Below are positions 1-5,313 of a stretch of DNA of 8,351 nucleotides, piece after piece. The DNA lies in contig JBBRFH010000154.1 of NCBI GenBank assembly GCA_038224615.1, positions 1-8,351 of the forward strand. Reading direction: 5' to 3'. How positions within the stretch are numbered: position 1 is the first letter of the stretch; each line of letters opens with the position of its first letter. This DNA comes from JBBRFH01 sp038224615 (GTDB taxonomy: Bacteria; Planctomycetota; Phycisphaerae; Tepidisphaerales; Tepidisphaeraceae). A model generated the notes under the pieces. The model searched no databases, had not been told where the DNA came from, and saw nothing but the letters and a program-made list of their open reading frames with translations. A program made the translations under genes and the position numbers.

Positions 1-1
1 G

Positions 2-253
2 CCGGTGATCAAGGCCGGCGACGACTACTACCTCGCCAAGCTCGAGAGCAAGCGAATCGGCCGGATGATGGCGTTTGAGGAAGACGCCGTCCAGCGCAAG
101 ATGCTCGAGACCCTTCGCGGCGAACAGTTCGGCAAGATGCAGCGCGACATGGACGCGGCGTTGCGCAAGGAATCGGTCGTCGAAAAGAAACAGCAGATGA
201 TGACGACGACCGTCGAGATGGCGATGCAGAATTACTCGCGCTGGCGAGAGTGA
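2..253 (+). CDS. C-terminal fragment, probable peptidyl-prolyl cis-trans isomerase
   Basis: The reading frame is open from the left edge (first full codon at 2) to TGA at 251-253, so this is the 3' end of a longer gene; the GTG at 5 is probably internal. The visible 83 residues begin with a short beta-like stretch (PVIKAGDDYYLAKLESKR), followed by a charged, Met/Gln-rich amphipathic helix ending in NYSRWRE. The pattern 'pvi..g.gyyl.kle.kr' followed by a helix with F-E-E and regular hydrophobics is typical of the end of a parvulin domain and the C-terminal helix of SurA/PrsA-like foldases. That match is from memory of the family; no catalytic residue lies inside the window. It converges with the fmdB-like gene across a spacer of about 220 bases. 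It could instead be another periplasmic coiled-coil protein. Confidence 0.5.
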   Translation, partial: PVIKAGDDYYLAKLESKRIGRMMAFEEDAVQRKMLETLRGEQFGKMQRDMDAALRKESVVEKKQQMMTTTVEMAMQNYSRWRE

Positions 254-289
254 TCGCGCCAACTCGAGCGCGGGCATTCAATAACGCCC

Positions 290-443
290 TGTCATTCTGA
301 GCGCAGCGAAGAATCCTCTCGGCATGTGAAGGCCCGAGCGAGGCGCAAGGGGCATGCACCGCGGACTGCATCGGGATTGCTGGTGCTGCTATCGCGCGGG
401 CCTCGTCGCCGCCAGCAGATCGTTCGCGATGCTCAGGATGACA
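290..443. repeat. Inverted-repeat element of the TGTCATTCTGAGC type in a convergent spacer
   Basis: The left arm, TGTCATTCTGAGC at 290-302 continuing through CGAAGAATC to 315, is matched in inverse orientation by GATCGTTCGCGATGCTCAGG at 418-437 and on to TGACA at 443. The terminal 13 bases of the two arms agree except for one T/C change. A second inner complementary pair is AGGCCCG at 330-336 and CGGGCCT at 397-403. Sequences of this kind are familiar as dispersed intergenic repeats in several environmental phyla. It fills the spacer between two convergent genes, so it could form a large hairpin on either transcript and act as a bidirectional transcription barrier. It encodes nothing recognisable. 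Confidence 0.6.
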
Positions 444-472
444 AATCCGAAGAAGCTCAGTTCGCCAAGCGG

Positions 473-832
473 CTACGACTCTTTTTTTCTCTTTGAGGAG
501 TGCTTCTCCGCCGCGGGCTTCTTCTCCGCAGGTTTTGGGGTTTCCGGCTTGGGGGCAGCGGGCGCGTCGGACTTCGCGTCGCTCTTGTTCTCGACCTTCG
601 CAGGCGAAGCGGCTTCGGTGTCCTTCTTCTTCGCCTCGTTGTAGCTCGATGATCGGTAGTCGGTTTCGTAGAAACCGCCGCCCTTGAAGAGGATGCCGGC
701 GCCGGTGCTGATCTTACGGCGGACCTTCTTCCTGCCGCACTTCGGGCACTGCTTGATCGCGTTGGCCTTGATCGACTGGAACTTCTCGAACTCGACCCCG
801 CAGGCGTCGCAGATGTATTCGTAAGTGGGCAT
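473..832 (-). CDS. FmdB/CxxC-CxxC-type zinc-ribbon protein
   Basis: This 119-residue protein opens with MPTYEYICDACG, the hallmark of the FmdB regulatory protein family. Cys8/Cys11 and Cys29/Cys32 form a single zinc ribbon, followed by the family motif GILFKGGGFYETDYR (47-61). From about residue 66 the protein is low-complexity, rich in Lys, Ala, Pro and Glu, and ends KRKKES; this is probably a disordered basic tail. The molecular role of the family is unclear. It was named after a putative regulator of formamidase/amidase genes and is often found near translation or stress genes. It is last in the chaperone run, 66 nt after grpE. The ATG at 832 was chosen because the family starts MPTYEY. 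No Shine-Dalgarno (SD) precedes it, because a REP-like hairpin lies there. An in-frame ATG at 853, inside that hairpin, is preceded by AGGA at a spacing of 9 and would add seven residues. Confidence 0.85.
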   Translation of the reverse strand: MPTYEYICDACGVEFEKFQSIKANAIKQCPKCGRKKVRRKISTGAGILFKGGGFYETDYRSSSYNEAKKKDTEAASPAKVENKSDAKSDAPAAPKPETPKPAEKKPAAEKHSSKRKKES

Positions 833-837
833 GGCGC

Positions 838-902
838 GTAGGGTGCGATTCATCGCACCGATTCCTAACGGGCTGAAGATGGTGCGATAGATCGCACCCT
901 AC
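838..902. repeat. Inverted pair of REP-like GTAG hairpins between grpE and the fmdB-like gene
   Basis: Unit 1 (838-859, plus orientation) reads GTAG, stem GGTGCGA, loop TTCA, stem TCGCACC. Unit 2 (881-902, minus orientation) reads GTAG, stem GGTGCGA, loop TCTA, stem TCGCACC. Each has a perfect 7-bp stem and a 4-nt loop, and the two can also pair with each other over 21 nt of spacer. The 5' GTAG followed by a hairpin is the signature of RAYT-associated REP sequences, and the inverted pair resembles a BIME. The grpE stop codon TAG (899-901) is part of the GTAG of unit 2, and unit 1 lies five bases from the fmdB-like ATG, so the pair fills essentially the whole spacer. Confidence 0.85.
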
Positions 903-1423
903 TCTTTGGGTTTCGCAACGACGACGAGCGCCGATCGCACCAGCTTGCCGTTGAGGGCATAGCCGGTTTGTGCGAGGCGGGAAATGGTGCCCTCGGGCAG
1001 GTCACTGGGCTCGTGCATGATGCCCTGCTGCAGATGCGGGTCGAACGGGTCGCCGGGCTTGGGGGCGATCGTTTCGACGCCGAATCGTTTCAGCAGGTCG
1101 ATCCATTGGTCATGTACAAGCTGAACGCCCTTGAGGATCGTCGTGGCATCGGCCTTTGAAGGATCGAGGCCGATGGCACGCTCGAGGTTGTCGATCAGCG
1201 GGAGCTGGCTCTCGATCAGTTTGCCGAGCTGATACTGCACGCGCGCCTCGAGGTCGGCCTCCAGTCGCTTGCGCGCGTTGGCGAAATCGGCCTGGGCTCG
1301 GGCGAGCTTCTCGAACAGCGCGTTCTTCTCCGCTCGCAGGTTTTCCACCTCGGCCGGCGCGGTTGCGGCTTCGGGGGAGGTTGTCGTGAATTCGTCGTCG
1401 GTGTTGCTTACGTCTTCGCTCAT
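899..1423 (-). CDS. grpE: GrpE, nucleotide exchange factor of DnaK
   Basis: GrpE drives ADP release from DnaK and works as an elongated dimer in the cytosol. The 174-residue protein has an acidic Ser/Thr/Glu-rich N-terminus (1-25) and a long coiled-coil helix (about 25-68; NLRAEKNALFEKLARAQADF). A four-helix-bundle region follows (about 70-120; IESQLPLIDNLERAI). The C-terminal beta-wing carries the family signature: FDPH at 127-130, then GTISRLAQTGYALNGKLVR and a final SALVVVAKPKE. Its length is normal for GrpE. The ATG at 1423 is preferred over an upstream ATG at 1462 because GAGG sits 5 nt ahead of it and the extra 13 residues would be encoded by the palindromic repeat. It lies 52 nt after dnaJ, which suggests co-transcription. 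Its TAG stop overlaps a REP-like hairpin. Confidence 0.95.
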   Translation of the reverse strand: MSEDVSNTDDEFTTTSPEAATAPAEVENLRAEKNALFEKLARAQADFANARKRLEADLEARVQYQLGKLIESQLPLIDNLERAIGLDPSKADATTILKGVQLVHDQWIDLLKRFGVETIAPKPGDPFDPHLQQGIMHEPSDLPEGTISRLAQTGYALNGKLVRSALVVVAKPKE

Positions 1424-1432
1424 GGTGGCCTC

Positions 1433-1463
1433 ATTTGCAGTTTTGCAAATTGCAATTTGCAAA
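1433..1463. repeat. Perfect 22-bp palindrome of heptanucleotide units in the dnaJ-grpE spacer
   Basis: Positions 1442-1463 form a perfect palindrome (half-site TTTGCAAATTG, centre between 1452 and 1453). It belongs to a run with a period of about seven: ATTTGCA (1433-1439), GTTTTGCA (1440-1447), AATTGCA (1448-1454), ATTTGCA (1455-1461). It is AT-rich in an otherwise GC-rich region and lies just upstream of the grpE SD. It could be a binding site or an RNA hairpin setting the dnaJ:grpE ratio, or just a dispersed short tandem repeat. No known operator is recognised. Confidence 0.75.
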
Positions 1464-1475
1464 TCAGAACGGTCC

Positions 1476-2615
1476 TCAATCGCCGGTGACGGCGCCTTTC
1501 AGCTTCTCCCAGAAGCCCTTCTTCTGCGGCATCACATCGGCATCCTCGGTCTCGGCGAACTCACGGAGCAGCACCTTTTGCGACTCGGTCAGCCGCTTGG
1601 GAATTTCGATCACGATCTGCACGATTTCGTCGCCGTTGCGGTGGCTTCGGACGTCGGGCAGGCCCTTGTTCTTGATCTTGAAGACTTCGCCGTGCTGCGT
1701 GCCGGGGGGGACTTCGATTTGCTCGTTGCCCCTGAGCGTCGGCACTTCGATCTCGGCACCCAGCGCCGCCTGCGTGAAACTGATCGGCACCTGGCAGACG
1801 ATGTCGTTGCCGTGGCGCGTGAAGACCGGGTGCTCTTTGACGGTGATGTAGCAGTGCAGATCACCGGGCGGGCCGCCGTTGTCGCCAGGCTCGCCTTCGC
1901 CGGCGATGCGGACGGCCTGGCCTTCATGGACGCCGGGGGGGATGCGGACGGCGACAACGCGCTTTTTGGCGATGCGCCCGCCGCCGGCACACGCCGGACA
2001 CTTGTCCTTGATGACCTGCCCGCGCCCGCGGCATTGCGGGCACGTCGTGACCATGCGGAACATTCCGCCGAAGCCCTGCTGCGCGACTCGGCCTGACCCG
2101 CCGCAGGTCGGACAGCCGGCCGGGCCGGACCCTTTCTTGGCGCCGGAGCCGCTGCATATCTCGCAGAGGTCTTGCTTCTCGAACTCGATCGATTTGTCTG
2201 CGCCGTGGGCCACTTCGCCGAGGGTGAGCTCGACCTGGGTTTCGAGGTCGAAGCCGCGGGTCGGACGGTTGCTACTGCCGGCGCCGCGCTGCTGTCGCCC
2301 GCCGCCGAAGCCACCGCCGAAGATGTCATCGAACATCGAGAAGATGTCGCCGACGTCCATGCCCTGGAAGTCGTGGGCCTGGCCTTGCATGCCCTGGTGC
2401 CCGAACTGGTCGTAACGCTGGCGCTTGCCCTGGTCGGACAGCACCTCGTACGCCTCGGCGCATTCCTTGAAGCGTACCTCGGCGTCGTGGTCGCCCGGGT
2501 TGCGGTCCGGGTGATACTTCATCGCGAGCTTGCGATACGAGCTCTTGATCTCGATCTCGGTGCAAGTCCGTTGCACTGCGAGGACTTCGTAGTAGTCACG
2601 TTTGGTGGCGGCCAT
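1476..2615 (-). CDS. dnaJ: DnaJ (Hsp40), type I J-domain co-chaperone
   Basis: DnaJ stimulates the DnaK ATPase and hands unfolded substrates to it. The 379-residue protein has the full type I architecture. The J domain is about residues 5-72, with the catalytic HPD at 35-37 and the closing RYDQFG. A Gly/Phe-rich linker follows (about 84-112; IFGGGFGGGRQQRG). Four CxxCxGxG zinc repeats lie at 151-158 (CEICSGSG), 168-175 (CPTCGGSG), 192-199 (CPQCRGRG) and 206-213 (CPACAGGG). The C-terminal substrate-binding beta domains carry the expected 'GDLhcyItVkeHpvFtR' and 'GLPdvrshrnGDeiV' segments. The length is usual for DnaJ. The start at 2615 (MAATKRDYYEVL) is fixed by the J domain, although only a weak GGAA lies upstream. 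It is 27 nt after the preceding gene and 52 nt before grpE. DnaK is not in the window. Confidence 0.97.
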   Translation of the reverse strand: MAATKRDYYEVLAVQRTCTEIEIKSSYRKLAMKYHPDRNPGDHDAEVRFKECAEAYEVLSDQGKRQRYDQFGHQGMQGQAHDFQGMDVGDIFSMFDDIFGGGFGGGRQQRGAGSSNRPTRGFDLETQVELTLGEVAHGADKSIEFEKQDLCEICSGSGAKKGSGPAGCPTCGGSGRVAQQGFGGMFRMVTTCPQCRGRGQVIKDKCPACAGGGRIAKKRVVAVRIPPGVHEGQAVRIAGEGEPGDNGGPPGDLHCYITVKEHPVFTRHGNDIVCQVPISFTQAALGAEIEVPTLRGNEQIEVPPGTQHGEVFKIKNKGLPDVRSHRNGDEIVQIVIEIPKRLTESQKVLLREFAETEDADVMPQKKGFWEKLKGAVTGD

Positions 2616-2642
2616 CAGAATCGGTTTCCATACGATGCGGCT

Positions 2643-3026
2643 TTACCGGAGCCAGTTCATGTTCGTCAATGCCGCCGCCAGCGCCGGGCGCAGGATGAAC
2701 TCGAACTGACCGTTCTCGGCGCCCGTGGCATCCGACGTGGAGATCGCGGTCCACCACTTGGGCTTGCCGTCGCCGGGCTTGCGGGCGGGCGGCGTGTAGT
2801 CGAGGTACTGCGCGACTTGCCGGCCGAACGTGCCGTAGTGCAGGTTCGCGCTGGAGTAGTCGTTCCAGCCGCAGGCCGCGGCGAGTGCCGTCGCGGTGAT
2901 GCGATGCTCGGGCATCTGGCATTGCGCTTTCACCATCAACAGGAGGTTGTCCAGGCCTTTGCCGTGGTCGCGAATGTGCAGAAGCGCGTTCTCAAAATCC
3001 TTTTCACTGGCATCTTCAATCTTCAT
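2643..3026 (-). CDS. Stand-alone small protein resembling the N-terminal domain of HNH-type nucleases
   Basis: The protein has 127 residues and no assigned function. An N-terminal helical part (residues 10-35; FENALLHIRDHGKGLDNLLL) leads into ITATALAAACGWNDYSSANLHYGTFGRQVAQYLDY (43-77) and ends with FEFILRPALAAALTNMNWL. The motif 'ita.qLA.a.Gy.nY.aaNl.YG.lgr' with a terminal 'w..ilRPeLa.AL...gW' is, from memory, that of a domain found in front of HNH endonucleases. No HNH motif or zinc ligands are visible here, so it is probably a binding or specificity module rather than a nuclease. The ATG at 3026 was chosen because GGGAG lies 6 nt upstream; a longer frame to 3068 would run through a hairpin repeat. 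It sits 147 nt after groEL and 27 nt before dnaJ, so it is probably co-expressed with dnaJ. Confidence 0.7.
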   Translation of the reverse strand: MKIEDASEKDFENALLHIRDHGKGLDNLLLMVKAQCQMPEHRITATALAAACGWNDYSSANLHYGTFGRQVAQYLDYTPPARKPGDGKPKWWTAISTSDATGAENGQFEFILRPALAAALTNMNWLR

Positions 3027-3053
3027 AACAGGCTCCCGCAAACAAACACGCAA

Positions 3054-3101
3054 GAGGCACGGACACACGTATCGATCGCTCGCTCCGTGTATCCGTGCCT
3101 C
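3054..3101. repeat. Strong hairpin (16-bp stem, one mismatch) between groEL and the next gene
   Basis: GAGGCACGGACACACG (3054-3069) pairs with CGTGTATCCGTGCCTC (3086-3101) with one mismatch around a 16-nt loop. On the minus strand the stem is followed by TTGCGTGTTTGTTTG, which is T-rich but not a clean U-tract. It could be a terminator or attenuator at the end of groEL, an mRNA-stabilising stem, or another dispersed repeat (TCCGTG recurs in it). It lies 27 nt upstream of the start at 3026. Confidence 0.6.
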
Positions 3102-3173
3102 CGCTCGAACAACAACGGACCCACCCGACTTGCGACTTAAACCGCAGGCCTGCCGGGCCGACTCTTTTCACAA

Positions 3174-4802
3174 TCAGGCCACTGCACCTGCGACGAGGTT
3201 CTGGCTCTTGCCATCCTTTTCCTTCAATTCGGTGATCAGGCAGTCGGTCGTCAGCGCCAGGCCTGCAACGCTCGCGGCGTTCTGCAGCGCGGTTTTGTTG
3301 ACCTTGGCCGGGTCGATGATCCCGAACTTGTACATGTCGCCGTACTCGGCGGTCGCGGCATTGTAGCCGTAGCTGCCGGTCTTGCTGAGGATCTGGTCGA
3401 CGACGACCTCGCCATCTTCGCCGGCGTTGTCGGCGATCTGGCGGGCGGGGGACTTGAGGGCCTCGACGAGAATGTCGAAACCAATTTTCTCGTCGCCTTT
3501 GGCCTTGGACCGGGCGGCTTCGACCGCTTCGATCGCACGCAGGAACGACACGCCGCCGCCGGGCACGATGCCTTCGGCCGCCGCCGCCTTGACCGCGTGC
3601 AGGGCGTCGTCGATGAGGTCTTTGCGTTCCTTCATCTCGACTTCGGTGTTGGCGCCGGCGCGGACGACCGCGACGCCGCCGGTGAGCTTGGCGAGGCGCT
3701 CCTGGAGCTTCTCACGGTCGTAGTCGCTGGTGGTCTTCTCGACCTGGAGCCGGATCTGATCCGCGCGGGCGGCGATTTGCTTCTTCGTGCCGGCGCCTTC
3801 GACGATCAGCGTGTTGTCCTTGTCGATGACGATGCGCTTGGCGGTGCCAAGCTGTTCGATCTCGATGTTCTCGAGCTTCAGGCCGAGGTCTTCGCTGATG
3901 AACTCAGCGCCGGTGACGACAGCGAGATCGCCCATGATGGCCTTGCGGCGGTCGCCGAAGCCCGGGGCCTTGACGGCCGCGATCTTCAGGATGCCACGCA
4001 ACTTGTTCACCACGAGCGCGGCGAGCGCTTCGGATTCAACGTCCTCGGCGACGATCAACAGCGGCTTGCTCGTCGCGACGATCTTGTTGAGCAGCGGCAG
4101 CAGCTCGGCAAGGTTGCTGATTTTCTTCTCGTGCAGCAGGATGTAGGCATCCTCAAGCACCGCTTCGAGCGAAGTGGGGTTGGTGAGGAAATACGGGCTG
4201 AGGTAGCCCTTGTCGAACTGCATGCCCTCGGTGTATTCGAGGTTGGATTCGGTCGACTTGCCTTCGTCGACGGTGATGACGCCTTCCTTGCCGACCTTCT
4301 CCATCGCGTCGGCCATCAGGCCGCCGATGAGGGTGTCGCCATTGGCGCTGATCGTGGCGACCTTCTTGTAGTCGTCGCGGCCCTTGACCGGCTTGGCGAG
4401 CGCGCTGATCGCATCGGCGGCGACTTCGGACGCCTTCATGATGCCACGCTGCACGATGACGGGGTTGAGCTTACCCGACGTGACGTACTTGAGGCCTTCG
4501 AGGTAGATTGCCTCAGCGAGCACGACCGAGGTCGTCGTGCCGTCGCCTGCTTTGTCGCCGGTCTTGGAGGCGACGGTGTTGATGAGCTTGGCGCCCATGT
4601 TCTCGAACGGCTGCGGCAGCTCGATTTCCTTGCTGACCGTCACGCCGTCCTTGGTGACGCGCGGACTGCCGAATGACTTCTGCAGCACCACGTTGCGACC
4701 TCGCGGCCCAAGGGTGGCCTTGACGGCGCGGGCCAATTGCGACAGACCGGCGGCGATTTCCTGCCGGGCGTCGTTCTCGAATTTCATCTGTTTAGCGGCC
4801 AT
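3174..4802 (-). CDS. groEL: GroEL chaperonin, groES-linked paralogue without GGM tail
   Basis: This is a complete 60-kDa chaperonin subunit (542 residues) forming the double-ring ATPase that folds proteins in the cytosol with GroES. It aligns without gaps to E. coli GroEL at the start (MAAKQMKFENDAR, LGPRGRNVVL, TKDGVTVSKEIEL). The nucleotide-binding GDGTTT is at 86-91, with the ATPase aspartates Asp87 and Asp398/399 (in DLIDDALHAV). Apical-domain motifs include PLLIVAEDVESEAL and VKAPGFGDRRKAI (about 247-289), and GIVPGGGVSFLRA follows in the equatorial return. The C-terminus ends TELKEKDGKSQNLVAGAVA: the (GGM)n tail that normally projects into the cavity is absent. An SD, GGAG, lies 6 nt ahead of the ATG. 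It follows groES by 119 nt of repeat-rich spacer. The missing tail suggests a specialised paralogue. Confidence 0.97.
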   Translation of the reverse strand: MAAKQMKFENDARQEIAAGLSQLARAVKATLGPRGRNVVLQKSFGSPRVTKDGVTVSKEIELPQPFENMGAKLINTVASKTGDKAGDGTTTSVVLAEAIYLEGLKYVTSGKLNPVIVQRGIMKASEVAADAISALAKPVKGRDDYKKVATISANGDTLIGGLMADAMEKVGKEGVITVDEGKSTESNLEYTEGMQFDKGYLSPYFLTNPTSLEAVLEDAYILLHEKKISNLAELLPLLNKIVATSKPLLIVAEDVESEALAALVVNKLRGILKIAAVKAPGFGDRRKAIMGDLAVVTGAEFISEDLGLKLENIEIEQLGTAKRIVIDKDNTLIVEGAGTKKQIAARADQIRLQVEKTTSDYDREKLQERLAKLTGGVAVVRAGANTEVEMKERKDLIDDALHAVKAAAAEGIVPGGGVSFLRAIEAVEAARSKAKGDEKIGFDILVEALKSPARQIADNAGEDGEVVVDQILSKTGSYGYNAATAEYGDMYKFGIIDPAKVNKTALQNAASVAGLALTTDCLITELKEKDGKSQNLVAGAVA

Positions 4803-4810
4803 GACTTACT

Positions 4811-4920
4811 CCAATGCTGAATTCTGAATGATGAATGCTGAAAAAAGCACTCGCGGATGATGAATGCTGAACCGGACAAATGCCTTGTTTCAGCATTCAT
4901 CATTCAGCATTCAGAATTTC
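4811..4920. repeat. Heptanucleotide (TGAATNN) repeats forming a long inverted repeat between groES and groEL
   Basis: Successive heptads can be read at 4818-4845 as TGAATTC, TGAATGA, TGAATGC, TGAAAAA. A second shorter run lies at 4857-4871. On the opposite strand, 4920 down to about 4890 reads GAAATTC, TGAATGC, TGAATGA, TGAATGC, TGAAACA. The left run 4824-4843 is a perfect 20-nt inverted match to 4888-4907, and 15 nt of it recur directly at 4857-4871. The groESL transcript could therefore fold a 20-bp stem with either copy as partner, just upstream of the groEL SD. Heptad-period intergenic repeats resemble the STRR class described in cyanobacteria. Confidence 0.8.
4844..4870. promoter_or_regulatory. 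Degenerate CIRCE-like operator candidate upstream of groEL
   Basis: AAAGCACTC (4844-4852), nine bases, then GAATGCTGA (4862-4870) matches the HrcA operator consensus TTAGCACTC-N9-GAGTGCTAA at 14 of 18 positions with exactly the right spacing. It lies about 40 nt upstream of the groEL start, inside the heptad repeat region. One half-site is itself a TGAATGC heptad, so the resemblance may be fortuitous. No hrcA gene is in the window. Confidence 0.25.
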
Positions 4921-4921
4921 G

Positions 4922-5212
4922 TTACTCTGCCACACCCAGCAGATCGCTCTCGCGAACGATCACGAGCTTCTGTCCGTCGACATCGACCTCGGTGCCCGAG
5001 TATTTGCCGTAGTAGACGACGTCGCCGACGCTGACCGCCAGGGGGGTCAGCTTGCCGGTGTCCTTGTTGGGCTTGCCGCCGCCGACGGCGACGATCTTGC
5101 CGCGGGTCGGCTTTTCCTTGGCCGAGTCCGGCAGGAGAATCCCGGTCGCCGTCTTCACTTCGGCTTCAGCGGGCTTGATCACGATACGGTCATGAAGGGG
5201 TTTCAGTTTCAT
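4922..5212 (-). CDS. groES: GroES co-chaperonin
   Basis: GroES is the heptameric lid of the GroEL cage. This 96-residue protein shows the family pattern throughout. It opens MKLKPLHDRIVIKP, followed by the mobile loop (about residues 17-33; AEAEVKTATGILLPDSAKEK) with the hydrophobic GILLP segment that docks on GroEL. Then come RGKIVAVGGGK, VSVGDVVYYGKYSGTEV and a final LVIVRESDLLGVAE. The ATG at 5212 was chosen over a 12-residue upstream extension because it begins the conserved MKLKPL and has GAGGAA about 7-9 nt upstream. It is the first chaperone gene after the brnTA-like module, separated by 101 nt containing a pair of GTAG hairpins, and it precedes groEL by 119 nt. A promoter would be expected in the upstream spacer, but no convincing -35/-10 pair is seen. 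Confidence 0.97.
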   Translation of the reverse strand: MKLKPLHDRIVIKPAEAEVKTATGILLPDSAKEKPTRGKIVAVGGGKPNKDTGKLTPLAVSVGDVVYYGKYSGTEVDVDGQKLVIVRESDLLGVAE

Positions 5213-5241
5213 AGTTTTTTTCCTCGTCTTCTGTCTTTTTC

Positions 5242-5309
5242 GTAGCATGGGCGTCTCGCCCGTGTTCTAGTTTTCATCAATCCGGAGACGGGCGAGACGC
5301 CCGTGCTAC
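5242..5309. repeat. Inverted pair of REP-like GTAG hairpins between brnA-like gene and groES
   Basis: The plus unit at 5242-5264 reads GTAG, stem CATGGGCG, loop TCT, stem CGCCCGTG. The minus unit at 5287-5309 reads GTAG, stem CACGGGCG, loop TCT, stem CGCCCGTC. The two arms are also complementary to each other over about 22 nt, with a T/C difference in the stem. It has the same GTAG-hairpin layout as the other spacer repeats but an 8-bp stem and a different stem sequence, so it is a distinct subfamily. It lies between the stop at 5314 and the groES SD. Confidence 0.85.
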
Positions 5310-5313
5310 GGAA

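Noticed and set aside
9..371. Long minus-strand open frame across the left edge
   Set aside because: It is antisense to the foldase C-terminus and rich in Arg/Ser/Ala, typical of a GC-rich shadow frame, with no recognisable motif.
838..902. Possible CRISPR repeats from the recurring hairpin units
   Set aside because: The units are not evenly spaced, stand in both orientations, lie between genes kilobases apart and have no unique spacers; a REP-like layout explains them.
1269..2096. 275-codon plus-strand open frame over grpE and dnaJ
   Set aside because: It is antisense to two certain genes, crosses their spacer and shows no family signature; open only because of high GC.
2172..3140. 322-codon plus-strand frame spanning dnaJ and the upstream gene
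   Set aside because: It covers the opposite strand of two real genes and the hairpin spacer; no domain recognised.
3142..3157. GC-rich palindrome after the groEL stop as an intrinsic terminator
   Set aside because: The self-complementary core (GCAGGCCTGC) leaves almost no loop and only a three-T run follows, so it is too weak to call.
3597..4676. 359-codon plus-strand open frame antisense to groEL
   Set aside because: A mirror frame of the conserved groEL coding sequence, rich in Asp/Leu/Gly by codon complementarity; no start signal or homology recognised.
5213..5313. Heat-shock or sigma70-type promoter before groES
   Set aside because: A TTGATG is present on the minus strand, but no convincing -10 element lies at the right distance and most of the spacer is occupied by the hairpin pair.
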